From the NCBI RefSeq assembly GCF_029625335.1, contig NZ_CP121111.1, positions 1,922,001-1,986,000 on the forward strand: a stretch of 64,000 nt of DNA, read 5' to 3'. Shown in pieces: positions 47,093 through 56,056 of the stretch. The notes beneath the pieces are model-generated. The model searched no databases and had not been told where the DNA came from. It worked only from the letters and a program-made list of their open reading frames with translations. Both the position numbers and the translations under genes were made by a program. Positions within the stretch are counted from its first letter, which is position 1, and the number at the start of each line of letters is the position of its first letter. Source of the DNA: Flavobacterium nitratireducens. GTDB lineage: Bacteria; Bacteroidota; Bacteroidia; Flavobacteriales; Flavobacteriaceae.

Positions 47093-47752
47093 TTAATTAA
47101 TTTTCATTTCTGGAATATCGCTTTCAATTAGCAATTCTGCTTCTGTGGCAGAGATGATATGCTCTACTGTAACACCAGGTGCTCTTTCCAGCAATTTAAT
47201 TCCTTTAGGTGTAATTTCCATAACTGCTAATTCAGTCACGATTTTTTTAACGCAACCCACACCTGTCAATGGTAAAGTACATCTTTTTAGAATTTTACTT
47301 TCTCCAGCTTTATTGACATGCATCATGGCCACAATTATATTTTCGGCAGAAGCCACTAAATCCATCGCACCACCCATTCCTTTGACCATTTTTCCAGGAA
47401 TTTTCCAGTTGGCAATGTCTCCGTTTTCGGCTACTTCCATAGCCCCTAAAACCGTTAAATCGACGTGTTTCCCACGGATCATCCCAAAACTCATTGCTGA
47501 ATCAAAAAAACTGGCTCCAGCAAGTGTAGTAATGGTTTGTTTTCCCGCATTAATCACATCGGCGTCTTCTTCTCCTTCAAAAGGGAAAGGACCCATACCC
47601 AGAACGCCATTTTCGCTTTGAATTTCGACGTTTATTCCTTCTGGTATATAATTCGCTACCAGCGTAGGAATTCCTATCCCTAAATTAACAAAAAAGCCGT
47701 CTTGTAATTCCTGAGCAATTCGTTTTGCAATATCTTCTTTTGTTAAAGCCAT
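47093..47752 (-). CDS. scoB: 3-oxoacid CoA-transferase subunit B
   Basis: Beta subunit of succinyl-CoA:3-ketoacid CoA-transferase, moving CoA from succinyl-CoA to acetoacetate. The catalytic Glu is in QSENGVLGMGPFP; GIGIPTLVANYIPEG and the ANWKIPGKMVKGMGGAMDL segments are family hallmarks. 219 residues. The alpha-subunit gene lies just upstream across a 91-base spacer made of TTTGGAAATTTG-like repeats. Confidence 0.95.
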   Translation of the reverse strand: MALTKEDIAKRIAQELQDGFFVNLGIGIPTLVANYIPEGINVEIQSENGVLGMGPFPFEGEEDADVINAGKQTITTLAGASFFDSAMSFGMIRGKHVDLTVLGAMEVAENGDIANWKIPGKMVKGMGGAMDLVASAENIIVAMMHVNKAGESKILKRCTLPLTGVGCVKKIVTELAVMEITPKGIKLLERAPGVTVEHIISATEAELLIESDIPEMKIN

Positions 47753-47843
47753 AATTGTAATGAGTCAATTTGGAAATTTGGAAATTTGAAAATATCAATC
47801 AACAACATTTTCAAATCTTCAAATTATCACATTTTCAAATTAT

Positions 47844-48545
47844 TTATTTCTTAGAACGAACTGTTCGTTGCTCAATTCGCTTCTCATACTTCTCCCCTTG
47901 AAAAATACGTTGCACAAAAATTCCAGGAATATGAATTTGGTTGGGGTCTAAAGTTCCTGCTTCAACTAATTCTTCCACTTCGGCAATGGTAATTTTAGCA
48001 GCACCAGCCATGGCAGGATTGAAATTTCGGGCTGTTCCCTTAAAGATTAAATTTCCTGCTATATCGCCTTTCCAGGCTTTCACAATAGAAAAATCGGCTT
48101 GAAAAGCTTCTTCCATTACGTACATTTTCCCATTGAATTCTCGGGTTTCTTTGCCTTGGGCTACTTCCGTACCATAACCTGCAGGAGTAAAAAAGGCAGG
48201 AATACCTACTTGAGCCGCTCTACAACGTTCGGCTAAAGTTCCTTGTGGAATGAGTTCGACTTCGAGTTCACCCGAAAGCATTTGACGTTCAAATTCGGCA
48301 TTTTCTCCTACATAAGAAGAAATCATTTTTTTTATTTGTTTTTTTTGCAAAAGCAGTCCTAATCCAAAATCATCTACTCCGGCATTGTTTGAAATACAAG
48401 TTAGATTTTTGGTGCCTTTTTGAACCAATTCGGCAATGGAATTCTCAGGAATACCACATAATCCAAAACCACCCAACATCAAAGTCATACAATCTTCAAT
48501 TCCTTGGAGCGCCTCATGAACGTTATTTACTTTTTTGTTAATCAT
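47844..48545 (-). CDS. scoA: 3-oxoacid CoA-transferase subunit A
   Basis: Alpha subunit of the same enzyme. The glycine-rich CoA loop is [40 protein letters not shown] and [24 protein letters not shown] are typical. 233 residues. It is first of a scoA-scoB pair on the minus strand, separated from the upstream penicillin-binding protein gene by a terminator. Confidence 0.95.
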   Translation of the reverse strand: MINKKVNNVHEALQGIEDCMTLMLGGFGLCGIPENSIAELVQKGTKNLTCISNNAGVDDFGLGLLLQKKQIKKMISSYVGENAEFERQMLSGELEVELIPQGTLAERCRAAQVGIPAFFTPAGYGTEVAQGKETREFNGKMYVMEEAFQADFSIVKAWKGDIAGNLIFKGTARNFNPAMAGAAKITIAEVEELVEAGTLDPNQIHIPGIFVQRIFQGEKYEKRIEQRTVRSKK

Positions 48546-48623
48546 AACGAATCGATTTCTTTTTTTATTAAAAATAAGGCTTTATTTTCAAATGAAAAAA
48601 AATAATGTGGTCCATTAACATTC

Positions 48624-48650
48624 ATAAAAAAACCTCCCGATTGGGAGGTT
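48624..48650 (-). terminator. Intrinsic terminator of the ricT-gldH-PBP operon
   Basis: AACCTCCC / GGGAGGTT hairpin, loop GATT; the A-run on the plus strand (48624-48630) is the T-tract of a minus-strand transcript. Confidence 0.85.
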
Positions 48651-48663
48651 CTCTATTTCACTT

Positions 48664-50967
48664 CTATAATTCAAATTCATCTGTTGTTTGAACGGTATCT
48701 TTAGCGACTGTATCTCTAACAACTCTTGGCTGATAACAATCTACTTTTATAGAAAGATTAGCCGGTCTTTCAAAAGGTTCTTTCGACACTTTAAGATTAG
48801 GATCTTGATAACACAATTTCATAAAATACCCCCAAACAGGTAAGGCAGCCGTAGCTCCTTGTCCGTAGGTAAGACTTTTAAAACGTGCCGAACGGTCTTC
48901 ACATCCTACCCAAACACCAGTTACTAAATTTGGAACCATTCCCATAAACCAACCATCTGATTGATTTTGTGTAGTACCTGTTTTACCTGCGATTGGGTTA
49001 GTAAACATATACGGATATCCAGTCCATCTATTATCTCCACTTCCTCCGTATTCTGTTCGTAATCGAGAACCAGAACCGCCTTCGGTTACCCCTTCCAACA
49101 ATTTAACTACTGCAAAAGCAATATCTTTATTCAACACATCATGAGATTCTGGAATAGGCTCATAGATTACTACCCCACTTTTATCTTCAATACGGGATAA
49201 AAATTGTGGTTTATTATAAACACCTTGGTTAGCAAATGTACTGTAAGCTGCTACCATTTCTTCAACCGTAATATCAACCGCTCCAAGTGCAATGGAAGGT
49301 TGAGCAGGGATTTGAGTTTTAACCCCTAATTTGTGCGTTAATTTAATAACCGCCTCAGGACCTACTTTGTCAATTAATTTAGCCGAAACCGTATTAATAG
49401 AATTGGCCAACGCTTTTTTAAGCGTTACCATTCCAAGATAAGTGTTATTAGAGTTTCTAGGTGTCCAGGTTTCAGTTACATGATGACGTCCTACAGGAAT
49501 AGTGAATGGCGCATCAATAATGGTATCACATGGCGACATATTTAACTGCTCAATTGCGGTGGCATAAACAAAGGGTTTAAAGGTAGAACCTACTTGTCTT
49601 GCTCCTTGTGCTACGTGATCGTATTGGAAATACTTATAATTAATTCCACCTACCCAAGCTTTTATATGACCTGTTTGTGGTTCCATTGCCATTAAACCTG
49701 CCTGTAAAAAGTGTTTGTAATAACGGATAGAATCCAACGGAGTCATAATGGTATCTTTCTCACCTTTCCAAGTAAATACGGTCATTGGGACTTTCTTATT
49801 GAAAGATTCAATGATCTCATCATCCGTTTTTTCCATTGATTTCATAATAAACCAACGATTAGATGCCTTCATGGCTTGTTTTAATATACGATTGGTTTCC
49901 TTTTCGGTTATGCTTACAAAAGGAGCATTTTTGTTATTCTTTTGTTCTATAAAAAACTCCTCTTGAAGATTCGCCATATGGGCAGCCACTGCTTCTTCGG
50001 CATGGGCTTGCATTCTTGAATCTATTGTAGTATAAATTTTTAAACCGTCTTTGTAAATATCGTAGTCCGTACCATCTGGTTTTTTGTTGGTTTCGGCCCA
50101 TTTTTTTAAATAATCTCTCAAATATTCTCTAAAATAGGTTGCCGTACCTTCTCTATGGCTTTCTAATTTAAATTTCAATTTGATAGGCAACTCTTGTAAT
50201 TTTTCTTTCTGTGCATTGGTAATCATACCCGCTTTTTCCATTTGTGCCAACACCACATTTCTACGGTTTTTAACACCCACAGGATTTCTAACAGGATTAT
50301 ATAAACCAGAATTTTTGAACATACCCACCAAAATTGCCGATTCGTCTACCGTTAATTCTTTAGGTGTTTTTGAAAAATAAGTCTGAGCTGCCGAACTCAC
50401 TCCTACTGCATAATTTCCAAAATCATACACGTTACAATACATTGCAAGAATCTCATTCTTAGTATATTGTCTTTCTAATCGAATAGCAATAATCCACTCT
50501 TTCGCTTTTTGAACGATACGAAAAGGTAGAAATTTAGAACCTTCTCCGTGAAAAAGTTGTTTTGCTAATTGCTGGGTTAAAGTACTCGCTCCACCATTTG
50601 TCCCTAAGCTTAAAATAGCTCTTAAAGTACCTCTACCGTCAATTCCTGAATGCTCGTAAAAACGCTCATCTTCAGTTGCTACTAATGCATCAACCAAATT
50701 TTTAGGTAAATCAGAATACTTTAATTGCGAACGATTTACCTGAAAATATTTCCCAATTACAACCCCATCTGATGATATAATTTCGGTTGCCAAATTAGAA
50801 TCTGGATTTTCTAAATCTTCAAAAGAAGGCATAGGTCCAAAAAGACCCCAGGAAGCAAATAAGAAAAAGAGAAAAACGCCTCCTAATCCATAAAAGAAAA
50901 ACTTCCAGAATTTTTTAGCATAATATTTAATATCCTGTTCTGTATTATTTGTCTTTTTAACTGCCAT
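48664..50967 (-). CDS. Class A penicillin-binding protein (PBP1A-like)
   Basis: Bifunctional peptidoglycan synthase, 767 residues. One N-terminal membrane helix (about 18-42) is followed by the GT51 glycosyltransferase domain (ATEDERFYEHSGIDGRGTLRA, GASTLTQQLAKQLF) and the transpeptidase domain: SxxK in VGSTFKPFVYA, SxN in ANSINTVSA and KTG in AGKTGTTQNQSDGWFMG. All catalytic motifs are intact. It starts 2 bases after gldH and is last in the ricT-gldH-PBP operon. Confidence 0.97.
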   Translation of the reverse strand: MAVKKTNNTEQDIKYYAKKFWKFFFYGLGGVFLFFLFASWGLFGPMPSFEDLENPDSNLATEIISSDGVVIGKYFQVNRSQLKYSDLPKNLVDALVATEDERFYEHSGIDGRGTLRAILSLGTNGGASTLTQQLAKQLFHGEGSKFLPFRIVQKAKEWIIAIRLERQYTKNEILAMYCNVYDFGNYAVGVSSAAQTYFSKTPKELTVDESAILVGMFKNSGLYNPVRNPVGVKNRRNVVLAQMEKAGMITNAQKEKLQELPIKLKFKLESHREGTATYFREYLRDYLKKWAETNKKPDGTDYDIYKDGLKIYTTIDSRMQAHAEEAVAAHMANLQEEFFIEQKNNKNAPFVSITEKETNRILKQAMKASNRWFIMKSMEKTDDEIIESFNKKVPMTVFTWKGEKDTIMTPLDSIRYYKHFLQAGLMAMEPQTGHIKAWVGGINYKYFQYDHVAQGARQVGSTFKPFVYATAIEQLNMSPCDTIIDAPFTIPVGRHHVTETWTPRNSNNTYLGMVTLKKALANSINTVSAKLIDKVGPEAVIKLTHKLGVKTQIPAQPSIALGAVDITVEEMVAAYSTFANQGVYNKPQFLSRIEDKSGVVIYEPIPESHDVLNKDIAFAVVKLLEGVTEGGSGSRLRTEYGGSGDNRWTGYPYMFTNPIAGKTGTTQNQSDGWFMGMVPNLVTGVWVGCEDRSARFKSLTYGQGATAALPVWGYFMKLCYQDPNLKVSKEPFERPANLSIKVDCYQPRVVRDTVAKDTVQTTDEFEL

Positions 50968-50969
50968 AA

Positions 50970-51455
50970 CTATTTTTTATTCTTTTTTTCAATTCTTAAA
51001 CCCACTTCTGTAATACCCTCTAATTGGGTAACTCCAGGAACTTTTCCTCCTTCTCTAACGGCTTGTTTGATATGGAGTTTGTATTTTCCTCTAAATTTTA
51101 CATTTTCTTTATAGTACAATTTACTTTCTTTGATATCTGTAAATCCGTTACCTAAAAGGGTACCGTCAGGTGCCGCCATTTCGTATTCTAAAGTGTCTAC
51201 TTTAGTATAACCATTTGGTTTTTCTAAACTTACAATCAAAAATAAATTGCTAAACGGATAATTATTATTGTCCCTGATATTTAAAAAAAGATCGTATTTT
51301 TTAGTCGAATCCAATTCTGGTAAGTTAAAAGAAACCACACTATCTTTATGCCAAGCACTCCCTACCGACTTGTACTCATCAAAAACCCTTTTGTCATCAC
51401 AAGACAAAAAGAACACGCTCACTAAAAGTATTAAAACGCTATTTTTTAGCTTCAT
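50970..51455 (-). CDS. gldH: Gliding motility lipoprotein GldH
   Basis: Lipoprotein needed for gliding motility in Flavobacterium. 161 residues with a lipobox signal (LILLVSVFFLSC), then a beta-rich domain (AWHKDSVVSFNLPELDSTKKYDLFLNIRDNNNYPFSNLFLIVSLEKP). It overlaps the end of ricT by 17 bases and abuts the PBP gene, the usual order in flavobacteria. Its presence is good evidence for the lineage. Confidence 0.93.
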   Translation of the reverse strand: MKLKNSVLILLVSVFFLSCDDKRVFDEYKSVGSAWHKDSVVSFNLPELDSTKKYDLFLNIRDNNNYPFSNLFLIVSLEKPNGYTKVDTLEYEMAAPDGTLLGNGFTDIKESKLYYKENVKFRGKYKLHIKQAVREGGKVPGVTQLEGITEVGLRIEKKNKK

Positions 51456-52743
51456 TTTTTTTAATAATTATAGGTTTTCTAGGTCCTTTGGACTTTTTAT
51501 CTCCTGCTTGTTTTTGCTCAGTTGTAGCTGTTGGAGCTCCCTGTGCTGGTTTATTAGATGGTTTATTTTTATGTGACGGTTTTTTAGCATTTGGTGTTGC
51601 CGCTGTACTTTCAACTGTTTTTTTAGCCTTTTTATTGTTTCGCTTGTTTCTTTTTGGCTGATCAAAACGTGTTAAACTTTCTTGACCCATTGCGTTATTG
51701 AAGTCTTTTTCAACCTCTTGAGTCACTTCAATAGCGTAATCTTCTAATGATGAAACTTTATTTTTTAACTTATTTTCGGCAATAATTTCTTTAACCTTAT
51801 CAATCTTTAGAACGTGCCAATTGGCAAAATTATTGGTATAAGCAAACCACATTAATCCTTTGAAAATATCCTGTTTTTGACAAACAGCATCTCCTTTTTC
51901 GGTAATTAATTTGGTTTCAAATTCTGGAAAACCTTTTAAGGCATCCATATAAGTATCTAACTCATAGTTCAAACAACATTTTAACTTTCCACATTGTCCG
52001 GCTAATTTTTGAGGATTTAAGGACAATTGTTGGTAACGCGCCGCCGAAGTATTTACGCTTCTGAAATCCGTTAACCAAGTCGAACAACACAATTCACGTC
52101 CGCACGAACCAATTCCTCCTAAACGAGCCGCTTCCTGACGGAAACCTACTTGTTTCATTTCGATTCGGGTATTGAATTCTTTAGCAAAGTCTTTAATTAA
52201 TTGTCTAAAATCGACACGATCATTAGCAGTATAATAAAAAGTTGCTTTAGAACCGTCTCCTTGAAATTCGATATCAGATATTTTCATTTCTAGTTTTTGA
52301 GCAATCGCTAATTCGCGTGCTCGTACTTTCATTGGCTCTTCTTTATCACGGGCTGCTGTCCAAATATCGATGTCTTTTTGAGAAGCCTTACGGTAAATTT
52401 TAGGAATATCATTCGCATCCGGATTGATTCCTTTTTTCTTCATTTGGATACGAACCAATTCACCTGTAAGCGTAACAATTCCAATATCATGACCAGGAGA
52501 AGCTACTGTAGCAACAATATCCCCCATACTCAAAGTCAATTTTTCGGTATTGCGAAAAAACTCTTTTCTTCCATTTTTAAAACGGACTTCAACACAATTA
52601 AAAGGGGCATCGCCATTAGGCAAACTCATATTAGAAAGCCAATCGAAAACCGTTAATTTGTTGCAGCTGTCGGTGCCGCAAGTCCCATTATTTTTGCAAC
52701 CCTTAGGTGAACCACCATCAGAAGTTGAACAACTTGTACATGC
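51439..52743 (-). CDS. ricT: PSP1-domain protein RicT with a long basic tail
   Basis: RicT/YaaT family protein; in Bacillus part of a Y-complex affecting RNA processing. The PSP1 core (about 40-300) contains VEVRFKNGRKEFFRN, TFYYTANDRVDFRQLIKDF, ARLGGIGSCGRELCCSTWL and KLAGQCGKLKCCLNYE, with the Cys clusters that can hold an iron-sulfur centre. An N-terminal Cys-rich stretch (ACTSCSTSDGGSPKGCKNNG) starts at this ATG; the open frame continues 11 codons upstream without support. From about residue 365 a Lys/Pro/Thr-rich, disordered, strongly basic tail is added. It heads the operon with gldH and the PBP. Confidence 0.92.
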   Translation of the reverse strand, partial: ACTSCSTSDGGSPKGCKNNGTCGTDSCNKLTVFDWLSNMSLPNGDAPFNCVEVRFKNGRKEFFRNTEKLTLSMGDIVATVASPGHDIGIVTLTGELVRIQMKKKGINPDANDIPKIYRKASQKDIDIWTAARDKEEPMKVRARELAIAQKLEMKISDIEFQGDGSKATFYYTANDRVDFRQLIKDFAKEFNTRIEMKQVGFRQEAARLGGIGSCGRELCCSTWLTDFRSVNTSAARYQQLSLNPQKLAGQCGKLKCCLNYELDTYMDALKGFPEFETKLITEKGDAVCQKQDIFKGLMWFAYTNNFANWHVLKIDKVKEIIAENKLKNKVSSLEDYAIEVTQEVEKDFNNAMGQESLTRFDQPKRNKRNNKKAKKTVESTAATPNAKKPSHKNKPSNKPAQGAPTATTEQKQAGDKKSKGPRKPIIIKKNEAKK

Positions 52744-52874
52744 CATAATTTTATATGTAGTGTTGCAAAAAAGCAACTTAAGTTCTTAAAACGATTAATG
52801 TGTAAAGATAGTATTTTTTAGTTTTAAGTTACAACCGTTCAAAAGAGCAATAAATCATAAATTTATACTAAAAA

Positions 52875-52904
52875 AACCCATTACAAAAGATGCTGTAATG
52901 GGTT
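52875..52904 (-). terminator. Terminator of the unknown secreted protein gene
   Basis: AACCCATTACA / TGTAATGGGTT hairpin, loop of 8, with an A-run on the left that is a T-tract for the minus-strand transcript. Confidence 0.8.
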
Positions 52905-52929
52905 GAATTTAAACTCAAAGGATACTGTT

Positions 52930-54465
52930 TTATAGAATGGAATTGAATCGCAGCGTTGAAAGCATCATTAAAATGTTAAACACTTTTTCATCAGTTGGAG
53001 TAGAATATAATAAGCCAAAAACGGGCTTTTTATTATAGATTTTTAAGGTTGTCATTTCTTGTCCATTAATCTCAAGATCAGTTTGGTTTCCGGCTTTGCT
53101 GTTTTCAATCACAAAAGGAATTTTGTAGAGTTCGCCTTCCAGAATATAAGGAGTTGTACCATTTTGCTCTGAAGAGGAATTATTCCAAAATTCGGGTATT
53201 TTGCTTATGGAGGATTCGTTTTTTCCATCCCAACTTTGCGAGAAATGATTTTTTGAATCTATACTATTTCCTATTATAATTTTGAAATGGCCAATGGTAT
53301 CCTTGCCACGTATCAAATAGGATATTTGCTTTGGGTCAATAAACCGATTTGTGCTAGATTGACCTTTGAGGTAGGTGTTGTATGATTTATTTCCGTTGGA
53401 ATCCCTAGTTAATTCGCGTTCTTTCCCTTCCCGAGTTTCTTCGATAAAAGGAATTTCACAAAAATAGGAAACATTGTCATTGACATCCATAAAACCAAAT
53501 TTTGCCAAATATCTTATTGCTCTTATTTTGTCTGTTTCCAAGCTGGACAATAAGGTAAGAGAGGTATTGAAAAGGTTATTCCCAAAATTATTTACTCTTT
53601 TTGTTTTTCGGATTTTAGTTTTTTGAATTATCCATTCTTGTTTTAATTGAAGTTGTTCTATTAGGGAGTCATTTTTGGCAACAAAATTTAGTTTTTGAAC
53701 TTTTTCCAATGTTTTATCAACATCTAAAAACAGGCAAGCTGGTGTAACTTCCAGTTTCAGCTCTTTTTGTGGAGTACTGGAAAAAAAAATTTGAACAGCT
53801 TTGTCAAATGCCTGAAGAAAAGATTCCGTAAGTGCAGGAATTTTTCGAAGCAAAATTTTACCATCAGGAACCAAAGACCTTTGCATTTCGACCATCATTT
53901 CATTAGAAAAAATTACGGACTCGTTGTTTCCGTCAACAATTAATGCTTTGAAACGCATATGATATGGGGCATTATCGAGACTTTCGAATAATGGGCCGGT
54001 ATCAAACACGTTTGAAAACACGTTCTTTTTTTTATCAGTTATTGGATAAGGACCGTTGTCAATTATTTGAAAAAATAAATGCCAGCTACCGTTTTTTCTG
54101 TTTCTTAATTTCGTTTTGAAATTGGATGAATTGAAAAGGTTGTCAATCTGACGCAATTTCAGTTGGGGATTAAGGGCAACGGCATTCCAACGGGCATTTA
54201 TTGCTGAAAGGATGCTTTGTTTCATCTTTTCAGCAATTGCATCATCTGTGGCCAAAATTACTCGGAAATTATAATTGGGTGCAAATCCATTTGTTGCTTC
54301 CACGATGTTGGCGTTATAGCCATACTCCATTTTTTCAATCTGGATTATTTGTTTTTCTGCAGACTGTGAAAATGCACCATAAGTTGACAAGCACACTAAA
54401 TACGTAGCAATTGATTTTATAATTTGAATACTATTGATGCTGTATTTCAACATATTGACAATCAA
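52930..54465 (-). CDS. Large unknown secreted protein
   Basis: 511 residues; not recognised. A signal-peptide-like region (SIATYLVCLSTYGAFSQS) follows about 17 residues that look untidy, so ATG 54453 or a later start is possible. The mature part is mixed alpha/beta with charged helices and shows no catalytic or binding motif. It stands alone between terminators, is AT-rich, and ends in a hydrophobic tail. There is no similarity to neighbouring genes. It may be strain-specific. Confidence 0.6.
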   Translation of the reverse strand: MIVNMLKYSINSIQIIKSIATYLVCLSTYGAFSQSAEKQIIQIEKMEYGYNANIVEATNGFAPNYNFRVILATDDAIAEKMKQSILSAINARWNAVALNPQLKLRQIDNLFNSSNFKTKLRNRKNGSWHLFFQIIDNGPYPITDKKKNVFSNVFDTGPLFESLDNAPYHMRFKALIVDGNNESVIFSNEMMVEMQRSLVPDGKILLRKIPALTESFLQAFDKAVQIFFSSTPQKELKLEVTPACLFLDVDKTLEKVQKLNFVAKNDSLIEQLQLKQEWIIQKTKIRKTKRVNNFGNNLFNTSLTLLSSLETDKIRAIRYLAKFGFMDVNDNVSYFCEIPFIEETREGKERELTRDSNGNKSYNTYLKGQSSTNRFIDPKQISYLIRGKDTIGHFKIIIGNSIDSKNHFSQSWDGKNESSISKIPEFWNNSSSEQNGTTPYILEGELYKIPFVIENSKAGNQTDLEINGQEMTTLKIYNKKPVFGLLYSTPTDEKVFNILMMLSTLRFNSIL

Positions 54466-54578
54466 TTTTGATTATTTTTCCAATCATAAAGATACAAATT
54501 TTGCAATAAAAGTATTGTCGTCTGATTATATTTTTTAAAATGGACAGTAATTAAGCGTAGTAATCCTAAGACAAATAG

Positions 54579-54809
54579 CTAAGTTTCTTTTATTGTAATT
54601 ATTTTCACAGGACAGGCTTTTACGGCTAATTCACAACTTTCGGCAATGCTGTAATCATGCGATTTTAAGGTAAAAAACCCTTTGGCATTTTGCGAATGCA
54701 ATAAAACTGATTTACCGTCTTTTTTAGACATTTGAAACTGTAATGGAGCCATTTCTACGCAATAATTACAACCAATACATTTATCTCTTTGCAAGGTAAC
54801 TATAACCAT
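54579..54809 (-). CDS. Small ferredoxin
   Basis: 76-residue ferredoxin. The cluster motif CIGCNYC is followed by Glu-Met-Ala-Pro instead of the usual third Cys, and the last ligand is in ACPVKII; the Cys of ESCELAVKACPV can complete a 4Fe-4S site. It starts exactly at the stop of the U32 gene (one base overlap), third in the trhO-U32-ferredoxin operon, and could supply electrons to the iron-sulfur U32 enzyme. Confidence 0.85.
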   Translation of the reverse strand: MVIVTLQRDKCIGCNYCVEMAPLQFQMSKKDGKSVLLHSQNAKGFFTLKSHDYSIAESCELAVKACPVKIITIKET

Positions 54810-56050
54810 TAGGCTTCCACAATTTTATATAATTTGTCCGACATACGGATTCGGAATGGCAATTTGAACGTACAATCATCTCCTTTGGTTGCTTTATCGG
54901 CTTGAGCATCGTTCACAAACATTTCTTCAATAAGCATTTCCTGAGCTCCTGTGTTAGGTCCCGTAATTAAAATTTTATCTCCAATTTTAATATCGTAAGC
55001 CTCAATTTTAAATTGACCAATCTCGGCTTTTGGGAAATAATGTGTTCCTTTTCCAATATACACTTTTTTCTGGGTAGCCACAGAACCGGGAACTTCACTC
55101 CATTCACCTAATTCCTGACCCAAATAATATCCGGCCCAAAATCCGCGATTGTAAACCGTATTCAATGCTTCCATCCACACAGCCACTTTTTCTTTCGAAT
55201 AAGTTCCTTCGTAATAGCTATCAATCGCCTCACGATAAGTTTTGATTACTGTTGCCACATATTCCGGAGCACGGCCACGACCTTCAATTTTTAAAACCTG
55301 AATACCCGAATCGATTACCTGATCCAGAAAATCCAAAGTGCATAGATCTTTTGGCGACATCATGTATTCATTATCCAACTCGATTTCGAATCCGCTCTCC
55401 TGGTCGATTACGGTATATTTTTTGCGGCAATTTTGCTTGCAGGCACCTCTGTTGGCTGAAGAATTATGCGAATGCAGACTCAAATAACATTTACCTGAAA
55501 CTGCCATACACAAGGCACCGTGACCAAAAATTTCGATTTCTACTAAATTCCCTGAGGGACCTTTTATTTGCTCTTTTTCAATTTGAGAAGTGATGCTTTT
55601 TACCTGACGCAAACTCAATTCGCGACTTAAAACCATCGTATCGGCAAAAAGGCTATAGAATCGAATAGTTTCAATATTAGTGATATTCAACTGAGTGGAA
55701 ATATGCACTTCCATTCCAATGCTTCTCGCCATAGCAATAACTGCCTGGTCCGAAGCAATAACCGCAGTAATATTGGCTTCTTTGGCTTTATTCAATAAAG
55801 TTTTTACAACCGATAAATCGTGATCGTAAATGATGGTGTTCAAAGTCAGGTAACTTCTCACCTTTTTTTCCTCACAACGTCGGGCAATTTCCGGTAAATC
55901 GTCTATGGTAAAGTTTACTGTCGAACGGGCGCGCATATTTAATTGCTCTACCCCAAAGTAAACCGAATCAGCACCATTATCTATTCCAGCCTGAAGTGAC
56001 TCAAAGTTCCCAGCGGGAGCCATGAGCTCAATTTTATTCGTCAATGTCAT
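54809..56050 (-). CDS. Peptidase U32-family protein, TrhP-like tRNA U34 hydroxylation enzyme
   Basis: 413 residues. N-terminal TIM-barrel domain with IELMAPAGNFESLQAGIDNGADSVYFG; the U32 signature FGHGALCMAVSGKCYLS plus GACKQNCRKKY supplies four Cys for an iron-sulfur cluster. Family knowledge: YegQ/TrhP makes 5-hydroxyuridine at tRNA position 34 with prephenate as hydroxyl source. The neighbouring trhO gene, 6 bases upstream, favours TrhP over other U32 proteins such as RlhA. The last 85 residues form a barrel-like domain (GDKILITGP ... LPFRIRMSDKLYKI) closely related to the end of TrhO. Confidence 0.85.
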   Translation of the reverse strand: MTLTNKIELMAPAGNFESLQAGIDNGADSVYFGVEQLNMRARSTVNFTIDDLPEIARRCEEKKVRSYLTLNTIIYDHDLSVVKTLLNKAKEANITAVIASDQAVIAMARSIGMEVHISTQLNITNIETIRFYSLFADTMVLSRELSLRQVKSITSQIEKEQIKGPSGNLVEIEIFGHGALCMAVSGKCYLSLHSHNSSANRGACKQNCRKKYTVIDQESGFEIELDNEYMMSPKDLCTLDFLDQVIDSGIQVLKIEGRGRAPEYVATVIKTYREAIDSYYEGTYSKEKVAVWMEALNTVYNRGFWAGYYLGQELGEWSEVPGSVATQKKVYIGKGTHYFPKAEIGQFKIEAYDIKIGDKILITGPNTGAQEMLIEEMFVNDAQADKATKGDDCTFKLPFRIRMSDKLYKIVEA

Positions 56051-56056
56051 GATAAA

